Source of the DNA: Lachnospiraceae bacterium
GTDB taxonomy: Bacteria; Bacillota; Clostridia; Lachnospirales; Lachnospiraceae
Direction of reading: 5' to 3'
Length of the DNA: 11,473 bases
NCBI GenBank assembly: GCA_003520105.1
Contig: DOVL01000114.1
Location: forward strand, 1 to 11,473
This document shows, in pieces, positions 1 through 6,641 of this stretch. Position 1 is the stretch's first letter; each line of letters opens with the position of its first letter. The notes under the pieces were generated by a model that made no database searches, was not told where the DNA came from, and saw only the letters and a program-made list of their open reading frames with translations. A program made the translations under genes and the position numbers.

Positions 1-1462
1 CTTTGAAGATAGATATTTCTCTAAAATTATTATTTTCTGTGCAGGTTTTCTCTCCGCTTGCTATTTTCAGTACAAAATCGAGGAGTCTGTCGCCGGCATC
101 ATCAAGTGATTCACCTTCAGCAACCGTTCCGGCGTTGAAATCTATCCAGCTGCGCTTTTTCTCGTAAAGTGCAGTGTTTGTAGAGATCTTAACAGTAGGA
201 GCAGGTGCGCCGAATGGGGTTCCTCGTCCGGTTGTGAAAAGTATCAGATGTGCACCGGCGGCAGTAAGATCGGTGGCGCTGACAAGATCGTTACCCGGAC
301 CGGAGAGAAGGCTGAGGCCTTTCTTCTTGACCGGAGAAGCATAGCTCAGTATATCAACTATCTGAGCACAGCCGCCCTTTTGAACACATCCGCAGGATTT
401 GTCCTCAAGAGTTGTGATGCCGCCTGCTTTATTTCCGGGACTTGGATTCTCGTAAACCACCTGTCCATGTGATACAAAATACTTTTTAAAATCATTTACC
501 ATCTCGACAGCATTTTTAAATACTGTTTCGTCTGCGCATCGGTTGAAGAGTATTGATTCTGCACCAAACATCTCCGGAACCTCCGTGAGGATGGTCGATC
601 CGCCGAGAGCGATGAGCCTGTCGGAGAATCTTCCGACTGTCGGATTTGCTGTGATACCTGAAAGTCCGTCGGAACCACCGCATTTCATACCGACTATAAG
701 TTCGCTGGCCGGAAGCTCTTCTCTGGTAAACTGTCCTGCGTAGGCTGCAAGCTCTTCGAGGATTCTGCTTCCTTCTTCCAGTTCATCCTTTACATCCTGA
801 CAGATAAGGAACTTTACTCTGTTATCATCCCAGCTTCCAAGTTGTTCCTTAAACTGACTCATGGTAAGGTTTTCACAGCCAAGGCCAAGTACCAGGACTG
901 CACCGGCATTTGGATGTCTTACCAGTGATGTAAGGAGTTTTTTTGTCTGTTCGTGGTCGCCGCCAAGCTGGCTGCAGCCAAAAGGATGTGTAAAGGTATA
1001 AAGTCCATCGATGGTTCCTGAAACAAGATGCTGGTTTTCTCTTACAAGCTGGGTTGCTATAGAGTTAACACAGCCAACAGTTGGGATTATCCAGATCTCA
1101 TTTCTGATACCGACACTTCCATCAGTACGCTTAAAGCCCATAAAGCTCTTGTCACTTACCTTCGGAAGAGGAAATACCTTGTGATCGTAAGTGTATTCGT
1201 CGTTTTCTGAAAGATTTGTCCGGGCGTTGTGAGTATGTACCCACTGGCCCTGTGAAATATCAGAAGTGGCTTTGGCAATAGTATTTCCGTATTTGATCAC
1301 TTCGGTTCCGGAAGTGATATCACGGAGGGCGATCTTGTGACCTCTTGCCACATCCTCGACAGCCCTGAAGCTAAGACCGCCAATATTTAATTCTTCATCC
1401 TTTGAAATGTCTGTAAGAGCTACAGCAACATTGTCGACAGGATCTATCTGAATTATCTTCAT
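1..1462 (-). CDS. uxaA: Altronate dehydratase (altronate hydrolase), 3' end cut by window edge
   Basis: Removes water from D-altronate to give 2-keto-3-deoxy-D-gluconate in the cytoplasm, the third step of galacturonate breakdown; the family is iron-dependent. The frame is open from an ATG at 1462 to base 1 (487 full codons). Residues 1-90 form the small SAF-type domain, with His42 in GHKIAL and His76/His78 in VHTHN. The catalytic part begins near residue 108 with GFKRTDGSVGIRN and a PTVGCVN segment, and continues through an EDKSCGCVQKGG stretch, GPGND and FTTGRGTPFGAP, all typical of UxaA/GarD proteins. The family is usually about 495 residues, so probably fewer than ten C-terminal residues are missing. 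An AAAGGA ribosome site lies about nine bases before the ATG. It is the last of three genes, 30 bases after uxaB. UxaA is preferred over galactarate dehydratase because of its uxaB/uxaC neighbours. Confidence 0.95.
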   Translation of the reverse strand, partial: MKIIQIDPVDNVAVALTDISKDEELNIGGLSFRAVEDVARGHKIALRDITSGTEVIKYGNTIAKATSDISQGQWVHTHNARTNLSENDEYTYDHKVFPLPKVSDKSFMGFKRTDGSVGIRNEIWIIPTVGCVNSIATQLVRENQHLVSGTIDGLYTFTHPFGCSQLGGDHEQTKKLLTSLVRHPNAGAVLVLGLGCENLTMSQFKEQLGSWDDNRVKFLICQDVKDELEEGSRILEELAAYAGQFTREELPASELIVGMKCGGSDGLSGITANPTVGRFSDRLIALGGSTILTEVPEMFGAESILFNRCADETVFKNAVEMVNDFKKYFVSHGQVVYENPSPGNKAGGITTLEDKSCGCVQKGGCAQIVDILSYASPVKKKGLSLLSGPGNDLVSATDLTAAGAHLILFTTGRGTPFGAPAPTVKISTNTALYEKKRSWIDFNAGTVAEGESLDDAGDRLLDFVLKIASGEKTCTENNNFREISIFK

Positions 1463-1492
1463 TAAGAAATATCCTTTCTTACGTGCGGATTT

Positions 1493-2974
1493 CTATTTAA
1501 CGATCTCGCGGAGTGCTTCGTACATACCCTTTTCACGGATCAGAGCGAGATCCTTTACAACCTCAGCCTCGAAGCCGGCGAGTGATGAGAGTGCGTTGTC
1601 CCACATCTTTTCGTTGTTGATAACTGCTTTTGCGATAGCGGCATCATCGTCATCCTTATGTGCTAAGAAGAAATCGAGAACCCATTCATCATCCTGGATC
1701 TTGTAGGTATCGTCGCCTCTCTTTGCTATAAGGCATCCTTCGCCCTTTTCGTAACCTCTGTGATAGAAATCAATATATGCTGCGAATGAGAAGGTAAGAC
1801 ATTTTGCGAGTTTTCCGCCCTGACGCTTTGAATACTCAAGAAGCGATGGCATACATCTTGCCTTCCATTTTGAGGTTGAGTTAAGTGATATCGAAAGCAA
1901 CTGATGATCGATGAAAGGATTTGAGAATCTTTCGGTAACATCAGATGCAAACTTCATCAGGTTGTCTTTCGGCAGGTCTAAGGTCGGGATGACCTCATCA
2001 TAAATAGTCTTGTTCATGAAATCATGGATCACAGTATCCTTCATGCAGTCACGAACTATATCCTGCCCTGAGAGATAAGCTGCCATGATAAATGATGTAT
2101 GTGCGCCGTTTAAGATACGAACCTTGCGCTGCTTGTATGGTGTAACATCATCAACGACTATGATAGGAAGACCGGCCTTCTCGAAAGGAAGCTCCTTCTT
2201 TATTTCCTGAGGACCCTCGATAACCCAGAAGCCGAAAACTTCAGCTGTATCGATGAGATTATCATCATAGCCAAGCTCCTTGCAGATCTCTTCAACTTCA
2301 TTTCTAGGGTATCCCGGAACGATACGGTCTACAAGTGTAGAACAGAAGATGTTCTCGTTATCTACCCACATGCGGAAGTCGCTTTCAAGATTCCACTGAT
2401 CGATATACTGATGCACGCATTTACGAAGTTCATCACCGTTGTGATCGATAAGCTCGCATGAGAGGATAATGAATCCAGGGAGCTTATTCTGATATCTCTT
2501 ATATAAAAATGCTGTCAGCTTTGCAGGAAAGCTTGAAGGAGGTGCATCGTCCTTCTGACAGGTTGAATCGTAGCAGATTCCTGCTTCGGTTGTATTTGAA
2601 ACAATAAAACGAAGTGATTCGTTTGAAGCGCATTCCATAAGCTTTTCGTAATCATCATAAGGATTGATACATCTTGAAATTGCTGATATCACACGCTTGT
2701 TGTTAACCTTCTGCCCGTTCTCTGAACCGCGGAGGAAGAGAGTATACAGTCCCTCCTGCTCATTGATAAGCTGTGCCAGACCGGTGCTGATCGGCTGTGC
2801 AACAGCAACCTTGCCGTTAAAATCGGCGGTTTCATTCATTACATCAAAGAAATAGTCTACAAATGCTCTGAGGAAATTACCTTCTCCAAACTGAAGGACC
2901 TTCTCAGGCGCATCCTTTAAAATATATCCGTTGTATCCAACTTCATCTAAAGTTTTATAATTAAGTCTGCTCAT
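1493..2974 (-). CDS. uxaB: Tagaturonate reductase (altronate oxidoreductase)
   Basis: NADH-dependent enzyme reducing D-tagaturonate to D-altronate, the second step of galacturonate catabolism. The 493-residue product fits the mannitol-dehydrogenase / polyol long-chain dehydrogenase superfamily. The N-terminal nucleotide-binding segment VLQFGEGNFLRAF is at residues 27-37, a second conserved stretch FIVSNTTEAGI at 123-133, and the catalytic K-x4-N-x2-H pattern is visible as Lys284, Asn289 and His292 in KVRILNGAH. The start is ATG 2974, preceded on the minus strand by AGAGAGG about five bases upstream. It lies 36 bases downstream of uxaC and 30 bases upstream of uxaA, so the three are almost certainly co-transcribed. 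Fructuronate reductase (UxuB) is a relative, but the length, the adjacent uxaA and the FGEGNFLRAF start favour UxaB. No disruption is seen. Confidence 0.95.
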   Translation of the reverse strand: MSRLNYKTLDEVGYNGYILKDAPEKVLQFGEGNFLRAFVDYFFDVMNETADFNGKVAVAQPISTGLAQLINEQEGLYTLFLRGSENGQKVNNKRVISAISRCINPYDDYEKLMECASNESLRFIVSNTTEAGICYDSTCQKDDAPPSSFPAKLTAFLYKRYQNKLPGFIILSCELIDHNGDELRKCVHQYIDQWNLESDFRMWVDNENIFCSTLVDRIVPGYPRNEVEEICKELGYDDNLIDTAEVFGFWVIEGPQEIKKELPFEKAGLPIIVVDDVTPYKQRKVRILNGAHTSFIMAAYLSGQDIVRDCMKDTVIHDFMNKTIYDEVIPTLDLPKDNLMKFASDVTERFSNPFIDHQLLSISLNSTSKWKARCMPSLLEYSKRQGGKLAKCLTFSFAAYIDFYHRGYEKGEGCLIAKRGDDTYKIQDDEWVLDFFLAHKDDDDAAIAKAVINNEKMWDNALSSLAGFEAEVVKDLALIREKGMYEALREIVK

Positions 2975-3010
2975 AAAAACCTCTCTATCCTAGTTTTAAA
3001 ATAGAGGTGA

Positions 3011-4447
3011 TCAGTCAATGCAGAAATATCTTGCTGCGTTATTAAAGCTGATGCCCTCAACAATCTTCTTAAGTGATGCCTCGTTTGCAGGGTATTCACC
3101 ATCTTCAACCCACTGACCTATAAGATTGCACATGATACGGCGGAAATAGTCGTGTCTTGTGTATGAGAGGAAGGAACGAGAGTCTGTAAGCATTCCGATG
3201 AAGTTTCCGAGAAGTCCCAGGTTTCCGAGTGAACGCATCTGCTCCTCCATACCATCTCTGGTATCAAGGAACCACCATGCTGCACCCATCTGGATCTTGG
3301 ATGGAACTTCGGCTGACTGGAATGCTCCCATACAGGTTCCTATAAGGTTGAAGTCGTTATGGTCAAGAGAGAAGAGGATGGTTTTTGGAAGCTCCTCTGT
3401 TTTGTCAAGCTCTGAAAGGAACATTGCAAGTGCGTCACCGCAGCTGCTCTTGGCTATCATATCGAAGCCTGTATCAGGACCTTCGAGTTTAAACATTCTC
3501 TCATTAACATTTCTTGTACATGAATAATGTATCTCCATAACGATGTTTTCCTTATGGTACTTACGAGCAAGATGAAGCATAATGGCAGTCTGGTATTTTT
3601 CAACCTCTTCGTCTGAGAGGGCATCACCGCGAAGTGATCTTGCGAAGATATCATTTGCTTCCTCAATGCTGCAAGGCTTATAAGGAACATAGTCAATTCC
3701 GTGGTCAGAGGCACGACAGCCATGCTTCTTGAAGAAATCGATCCTTTCATCAAGAGCTGCCATAACTTCTTCTGCTGAATTGAGGCTGTCCTTGCCTACA
3801 GATTGTGCAAGCTTCTGAATATATTCCCGGAAACCTGCTTTACTGATATTTATTGCTTTATCAGGTCTGAAGGAAGGACAAACCATAAAGTCTATGTCCG
3901 GATCTGCTGCAATCTTTTCGTGCCACTCAAGAGTGTCGATAGGATCATCGGTCGTTCCGATGTATTTCACATTGGACTGCTTAATGATACCACGTACTGA
4001 TAGAGAGGGATTTGTGCGAAGCATATCATTAACCTTATCCCAGATCTCACGGGCGTTATCCTTTGTAAGAGGCTCGGTTATACCGAAATACTTCTTAAGC
4101 TCAAGATTACACCAGTGATACATTGGATTACCGATAGCCATTTCAAGGGCCTCAGCAAATCTGACAAATTTATCGAAAGGATCGGCACTACCTGTGACCT
4201 CATCCTCCGGTACCGCATTTGAACGCATAACGCGCCATTTGTAATGATCGCCAAAATATGAACCGTCGTCATTACGGCCGCCAAGCCATACTTCGGCTAT
4301 GTTGTTGTATCGTCTGTCTTCGTAGATCTCCTTAGGAGAAATATGACAGTGATAATCTATAAGAGGCATTGCCTCGGAATATGTATGGAATAAATGCTTT
4401 GCAGTTTCGTTCTTTAACATAAAATCGTCGTTCATAAAGGTATTCAT
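3011..4447 (-). CDS. uxaC: Uronate (glucuronate/galacturonate) isomerase
   Basis: Interconverts D-galacturonate and D-tagaturonate (and D-glucuronate and D-fructuronate) in the cytoplasm, the entry step of this operon. The enzyme belongs to the amidohydrolase-like TIM-barrel superfamily. The start is set at ATG 4447 (478 residues) because GGGGAGGAAAG lies just upstream at ideal spacing; an in-frame TTG at 4465 overlaps that ribosome site and is rejected. Visible motifs are the metal-binding HCH (His33, His35) in IDYHCHISPKEI, then VKYIGTTDDPIDTLEWH, MEIHYSCTRN, GAAWWFLDTRDGMEEQM, GMLTDSRSFLSYTRH and DYFRRIMCNLIG near the C-terminus, all diagnostic of UxaC. Length matches the family (about 470). 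It is first in the uxaC-uxaB-uxaA operon and sits directly behind a clear promoter and palindromic operator. Confidence 0.96.
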   Translation of the reverse strand: MNTFMNDDFMLKNETAKHLFHTYSEAMPLIDYHCHISPKEIYEDRRYNNIAEVWLGGRNDDGSYFGDHYKWRVMRSNAVPEDEVTGSADPFDKFVRFAEALEMAIGNPMYHWCNLELKKYFGITEPLTKDNAREIWDKVNDMLRTNPSLSVRGIIKQSNVKYIGTTDDPIDTLEWHEKIAADPDIDFMVCPSFRPDKAINISKAGFREYIQKLAQSVGKDSLNSAEEVMAALDERIDFFKKHGCRASDHGIDYVPYKPCSIEEANDIFARSLRGDALSDEEVEKYQTAIMLHLARKYHKENIVMEIHYSCTRNVNERMFKLEGPDTGFDMIAKSSCGDALAMFLSELDKTEELPKTILFSLDHNDFNLIGTCMGAFQSAEVPSKIQMGAAWWFLDTRDGMEEQMRSLGNLGLLGNFIGMLTDSRSFLSYTRHDYFRRIMCNLIGQWVEDGEYPANEASLKKIVEGISFNNAARYFCID

Positions 4448-4490
4448 AATTGCTTTCCTCCCCAAGTTATAGTAAAATAATAATGCCTAC

Positions 4491-4508
4491 AATGTAAGCG
4501 CTTACATT
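4491..4508. promoter_or_regulatory. Perfect 18-bp palindromic LacI/CcpA-type operator
   Basis: AATGTAAGCGCTTACATT is an exact inverted repeat around a central CG. Positions 4492-4506 match every constrained base of the CcpA cre consensus WTGNAANCGNWNNCW. It lies immediately downstream of the uxaC -10 element and covers the expected transcription start, a position where a bound LacI-family protein would block transcription. The protein could be CcpA or a dedicated LacI-family hexuronate regulator; no such gene is in the window. A second, imperfect copy lies at 6541-6555. Confidence 0.88.
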
Positions 4509-4509
4509 C

Positions 4510-4538
4510 TTTTTACCACGACTAAGGAATATTGTCAA
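4510..4538 (-). promoter_or_regulatory. Sigma-A promoter of uxaCBA
   Basis: On the minus strand a consensus -35 TTGACA (4538-4533) is followed by a 17-base spacer and a -10 TAAAAA (4515-4510, 4 of 6 matches). The predicted start of transcription is near 4503, inside the palindrome, giving a leader of about 55 bases before the uxaC ATG. Confidence 0.8.
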
Positions 4539-4547
4539 GAATATACT

Positions 4548-4576
4548 TTGCAAAATGATCTATTTCCTAATACAAT
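4548..4576 (+). promoter_or_regulatory. Probable promoter of the pectin methylesterase gene
   Basis: A -35-like TTGCAA (4548-4553) and a -10 TACAAT (4571-4576, 5 of 6 matches) are separated by exactly 17 bases. Transcription would begin near 4583, leaving about 90 bases of leader before the chosen ATG at 4675. It is divergent from the uxaC promoter, and the two -35 elements are about ten bases apart, so binding of polymerase or an activator between them could affect both genes. Confidence 0.6.
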
Positions 4577-4674
4577 CATGATAAGACAGATGGCGGAGAA
4601 GTATTTTCTTCTTAATAATGGTTACCGGCGCAGAAAGTAACAGAAAATCACGGGATAAGGAGCAGCAGGATAAA

Positions 4675-5463
4675 ATGAAAAAAATAGAACATATTATAGA
4701 AAAGAAACAATGTATACTCAGTGAAAGCGATGTAACGATCGAGGGATCGATTTTTTCTGCTGCCACAGGAGCATACTGGCCTCATGAAGATGGTAAGCCC
4801 TTTCATACTTTCAGAACGGCGACAGTCCTCTGTGACGGAGATAATGTTACTTTTAAAAAATGCATATTTGAAAATACGGCCGGACCGGGTGAAGAAAACG
4901 GTCAGGCTATCGCTCTCTATCTTGATGGAGATGATATCGTAGTGGAAGATTCTATTATTATAGGTAATCAGGACACACTTTTTCTGGCACCTCTTCCTCC
5001 TGAGGAATATGAAAAGGATGGTTTTCTAGGACCAAAACAGTTTACGCCGAGGACCATGAGAAGATTTATATTCAGAAGGTGTTCCATATATGGAAGTGTT
5101 GATTTTATCTTTGGCGGAGGAAATGCACTTTTTGAAGACTGCGACTTTATAAGTGTAGCTCCGGGTTGGGTTTTTGCACCGTGTACACCAGAGGGAGAAC
5201 AGGAGGGCTTTGTTGCAAAGAACTGCCGCTTCCTGCATACTGAGGCTGTCCCTGAAGCAAGCTGTTATATCGCAAGACCTTGGAGAGAATATGCCAGGGT
5301 GAAACTGATAAACTGTTATCTGGATAAACATATCGCTCCTGCCGGATGGCATGACTGGGGTAAGGAGGATGCACATGGAACAGTACAGTTTATTGAGAGT
5401 GGCTCATATGGTCCGGGTGCAGATAATGCCTCCAGACCTGAATGGGTGGAGGCATCTGAATGA
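4675..5463 (+). CDS. Short cytoplasmic pectin methylesterase (CE8 family pectinesterase)
   Basis: Predicted to remove methyl esters from pectic galacturonides, giving free carboxylates and methanol. The 262-residue protein carries the CE8 right-handed beta-helix motifs: GQAIAL with Gln78, GNQDTLF with Gln99 and acid/base Asp100, VDFIFG with nucleophile Asp143, and ARPWREY with Arg201 and Trp203. There is no signal peptide or lipobox, so it should act inside the cell on imported oligomers. ATG 4675 is chosen because AAGGAG (4657-4662) and AGGA (4667-4670) precede it; an in-frame ATG at 4618 has no suitably spaced ribosome site. Two oddities: the usual N-terminal coils of about 60 residues are missing, and about 22 extra residues separate the two catalytic Asp (spacing 43, against about 21 in characterised plant and Dickeya enzymes). 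It is divergent from uxaC and convergent with the AraC gene. Confidence 0.9.
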   Translation: MKKIEHIIEKKQCILSESDVTIEGSIFSAATGAYWPHEDGKPFHTFRTATVLCDGDNVTFKKCIFENTAGPGEENGQAIALYLDGDDIVVEDSIIIGNQDTLFLAPLPPEEYEKDGFLGPKQFTPRTMRRFIFRRCSIYGSVDFIFGGGNALFEDCDFISVAPGWVFAPCTPEGEQEGFVAKNCRFLHTEAVPEASCYIARPWREYARVKLINCYLDKHIAPAGWHDWGKEDAHGTVQFIESGSYGPGADNASRPEWVEASE

Positions 5464-5474
5464 TCTTATTTTTT
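5426..5474 (+). terminator. Possible terminator or 3'-protective hairpin at the end of the pectinesterase gene
   Basis: ATGCCTCCA (5426-5434) pairs perfectly with TGGAGGCAT (5447-5455) around a 12-base loop, and the stem can extend past a small bulge to CAGAT/CTG. It lies inside the last codons of the esterase. A run of six T (5469-5474) follows only after 13 bases, too far for a textbook intrinsic terminator, so function is uncertain. The stem is also present in the opposing AraC-gene transcript if that reads through. Confidence 0.4.
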
Positions 5475-6317
5475 ATTTCCTTCAGATAAAACATATTTAT
5501 CCAGCATTGTCCTGCGGTATTCTCTCGGGGACATGTTGTGCATTTTCTTGAAGGCGTCTTTAAAGTAATTACTGTCACCGAAGCCGGAGTTAATGGCAAT
5601 CTCGGTTATGGAGTGGTCTGTGGACATCAGCTCCGTTACTGCATGAGTAAGTCTTACATATGTTAAATACTCCTTCATTCCGGTTCCGGTAGTCTGACGG
5701 AATTTCTTGCTGAAGTAGCTCGGACTGAAACCGGCAAGCTTCGAAAGCAGATCCAGCGTGATAGGCTGGTTGTAATTCTCATCTATATATTTTACCGATT
5801 CAAGTATCTTATCAGAATTATCATCATCATCTGAATCGGTCCTGAAGATACAGTAACGATTGCAGTAGAGCAGCAGATGATGAAGCATAAGTCGCTGCAG
5901 AACTGCAGTTGATGCATCATCTACATTTTCCTCAGCCACCATAAAGTCGATCAGTGTGTGAATATTGTCACGGTAGATCCTCGGAACATGCATGATCATT
6001 GTATGGAGGAATCTGTCCGTGATATTTGCCATGAACGGAACCCCGTTATTATAGAGATCGGATTCCTTAAAATATATATTAATTCTGGTGCTCTGGGACA
6101 GATAATGGACGTAGTGAATGGATTTTGGCGGGATAAGAATAAAGTCACCGCCCTGCATCGTATATAGAGAATTGTCTACATAGAAACGCACCTTTCCGTG
6201 ACGTACATAATAAAGCTCATAATAATTGTGATAATGATTATCCGTCATTTTGTAATCAGCGCTTCGGTTTGCTGTATTTACATATATTCTATCAATATTT
6301 TTATCTGAAACTCGCAT
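5466..6317 (-). CDS. AraC-family transcriptional regulator (cupin plus two helix-turn-helix motifs)
   Basis: Probable sugar-responsive activator of the flanking pectin genes. The 283-residue protein has an N-terminal cupin-like sensing domain (about residues 25-85; histidines in DNHYHNYYEL, then GGDFILIPPKSIHYVHY) and a C-terminal AraC/XylS DNA-binding domain. HTH1 spans about 187-211 (ITLDLLSKLAGFSPSYFSKKF) and HTH2 236-268 (SITEIAINSGFGDSNYFKDAF, ending in MSPREYR). The start is ATG 6317, preceded by AGAGGAGG seven bases upstream. A longer in-frame reading to 6458 is rejected because it begins upstream of the likely transcription start (near 6431) and has no family-like sequence. It lies between the esterase, which it meets tail to tail with 2 bp between stops, and the divergent transporter operon, so local regulation is a reasonable inference. 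The inducer is unknown. Confidence 0.93.
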   Translation of the reverse strand: MRVSDKNIDRIYVNTANRSADYKMTDNHYHNYYELYYVRHGKVRFYVDNSLYTMQGGDFILIPPKSIHYVHYLSQSTRINIYFKESDLYNNGVPFMANITDRFLHTMIMHVPRIYRDNIHTLIDFMVAEENVDDASTAVLQRLMLHHLLLYCNRYCIFRTDSDDDDNSDKILESVKYIDENYNQPITLDLLSKLAGFSPSYFSKKFRQTTGTGMKEYLTYVRLTHAVTELMSTDHSITEIAINSGFGDSNYFKDAFKKMHNMSPREYRRTMLDKYVLSEGNKK

Positions 6318-6437
6318 AAGATCCTCCTCTATAATTCCACAAAACCATACCTTAAAATTCCCCTGAAATTCATCTCTATTATTGATGATGATGAGAAAGA
6401 TACCCGCAATGCGGTGTATTTTTACATTATTTTGTAC

Positions 6438-6446
6438 ATTATAACA
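6438..6446 (-). promoter_or_regulatory. Extended -10 promoter of the AraC-family gene
   Basis: On the minus strand TGTTATAAT gives a perfect -10 TATAAT (6443-6438) with the TGn extension. No good -35 is visible at 16-18 bases, which is normal for extended -10 promoters. Transcription would begin near 6431, leaving a leader of about 114 bases. Confidence 0.65.
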
Positions 6447-6515
6447 CATAAATGACAAAAAATCAGTATTTTAATTATCAATATAGCTAAAATAGTGTAG
6501 TAATATGAGTAAAAA

Positions 6516-6545
6516 TTGTGTATTTTTTATATACGTAGTTATGAA
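6516..6545 (+). promoter_or_regulatory. Weak candidate promoter of the transporter operon
   Basis: TTGTGT (6516-6521) and TATGAA (6540-6545) are 18 bases apart, each matching sigma-A consensus in about four positions. The -10 overlaps the cre-like operator. A weak promoter of this kind would fit dependence on an activator such as the adjacent AraC protein, but other AT-rich hexamers nearby cannot be excluded. Confidence 0.35.
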
Positions 6546-6555
6546 AACGCTTACA
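6541..6555 (+). promoter_or_regulatory. cre-like operator before the binding-protein gene
   Basis: ATGAAAACGCTTACA matches every constrained base of the CcpA cre consensus WTGNAANCGNWNNCW. Its right half, CGCTTACATT, is identical to the right half of the palindrome at 4491-4508; only the left half departs from symmetry. This suggests the same LacI-family protein binds both sites and co-regulates hexuronate breakdown and sugar import. Confidence 0.75.
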
Positions 6556-6584
6556 TTTGATATCTGCAACTTGGAGAGGGAAGG

Positions 6585-6641
6585 ATGATATTCATAGTAA
6601 GCAGTAATAATGAAAATCAGTTTAGGAGGATTACTAAATGA
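6585..6641 (+). CDS. Possible 18-codon leader ORF coupled to the binding-protein gene
   Basis: An ATG at 6585 follows GGAG (6573-6576) at eight bases, an ideal ribosome site. It encodes MIFIVSSNNENQFRRITK, and its TGA overlaps the binding-protein start as ATGA. Its last codons contain the AGGAGG of the next gene, so ribosomes translating it would cover and then release that site, the usual arrangement for translational coupling. The peptide has no recognisable family and could be a chance ORF; the overlap and good ribosome site argue that it is translated. Confidence 0.4.
   Translation: MIFIVSSNNENQFRRITK

Larger units (their letters stand above)
6318..6637. other. 320-bp divergent intergenic control region
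   Basis: This AT-rich stretch separates the AraC gene from the transporter operon. It contains the AraC-gene promoter (6438-6446), its 114-base leader with a small near-palindrome CCGCAATGCGG (6404-6414), the cre-like operator (6541-6555), a weak candidate promoter for the binding-protein gene and a leader ORF (6585-6641). No RNA gene or riboswitch was recognised. Longer in-frame readings of the AraC gene into this region have no support. Confidence 0.7.

Noticed and set aside
248..1210. Several 60-74 residue plus-strand ORFs and one minus-strand ORF opposite or within uxaA
   Set aside because: They overlap a strongly conserved gene in other frames and lack ribosome sites and family motifs.
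3159..3527. 122-residue plus-strand ORF inside uxaC
   Set aside because: Antisense shadow of the conserved C-terminal half of uxaC; sequence is low-complexity Ser/Pro/Arg-rich and has no recognisable domain.
4590..4640. Short ORF in the pectinesterase leader (MAEKYFLLNNGYRRRK)
   Set aside because: No ribosome site, and it begins only a few bases after the predicted transcription start; its loose likeness to the 6585 leader peptide is probably chance.
4618..4674. In-frame upstream ATG extending the pectinesterase by 19 residues
   Set aside because: The nearest GGAG is about 19 bases away and the added residues do not resemble the family; ATG 4675 has AAGGAG and AGGA upstream.
6329..6373. 14-codon minus-strand ORF in the AraC-gene leader ending at the ribosome site
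   Set aside because: No convincing Shine-Dalgarno before its ATG and no other support, although its stop adjoins the AGAGGAGG.
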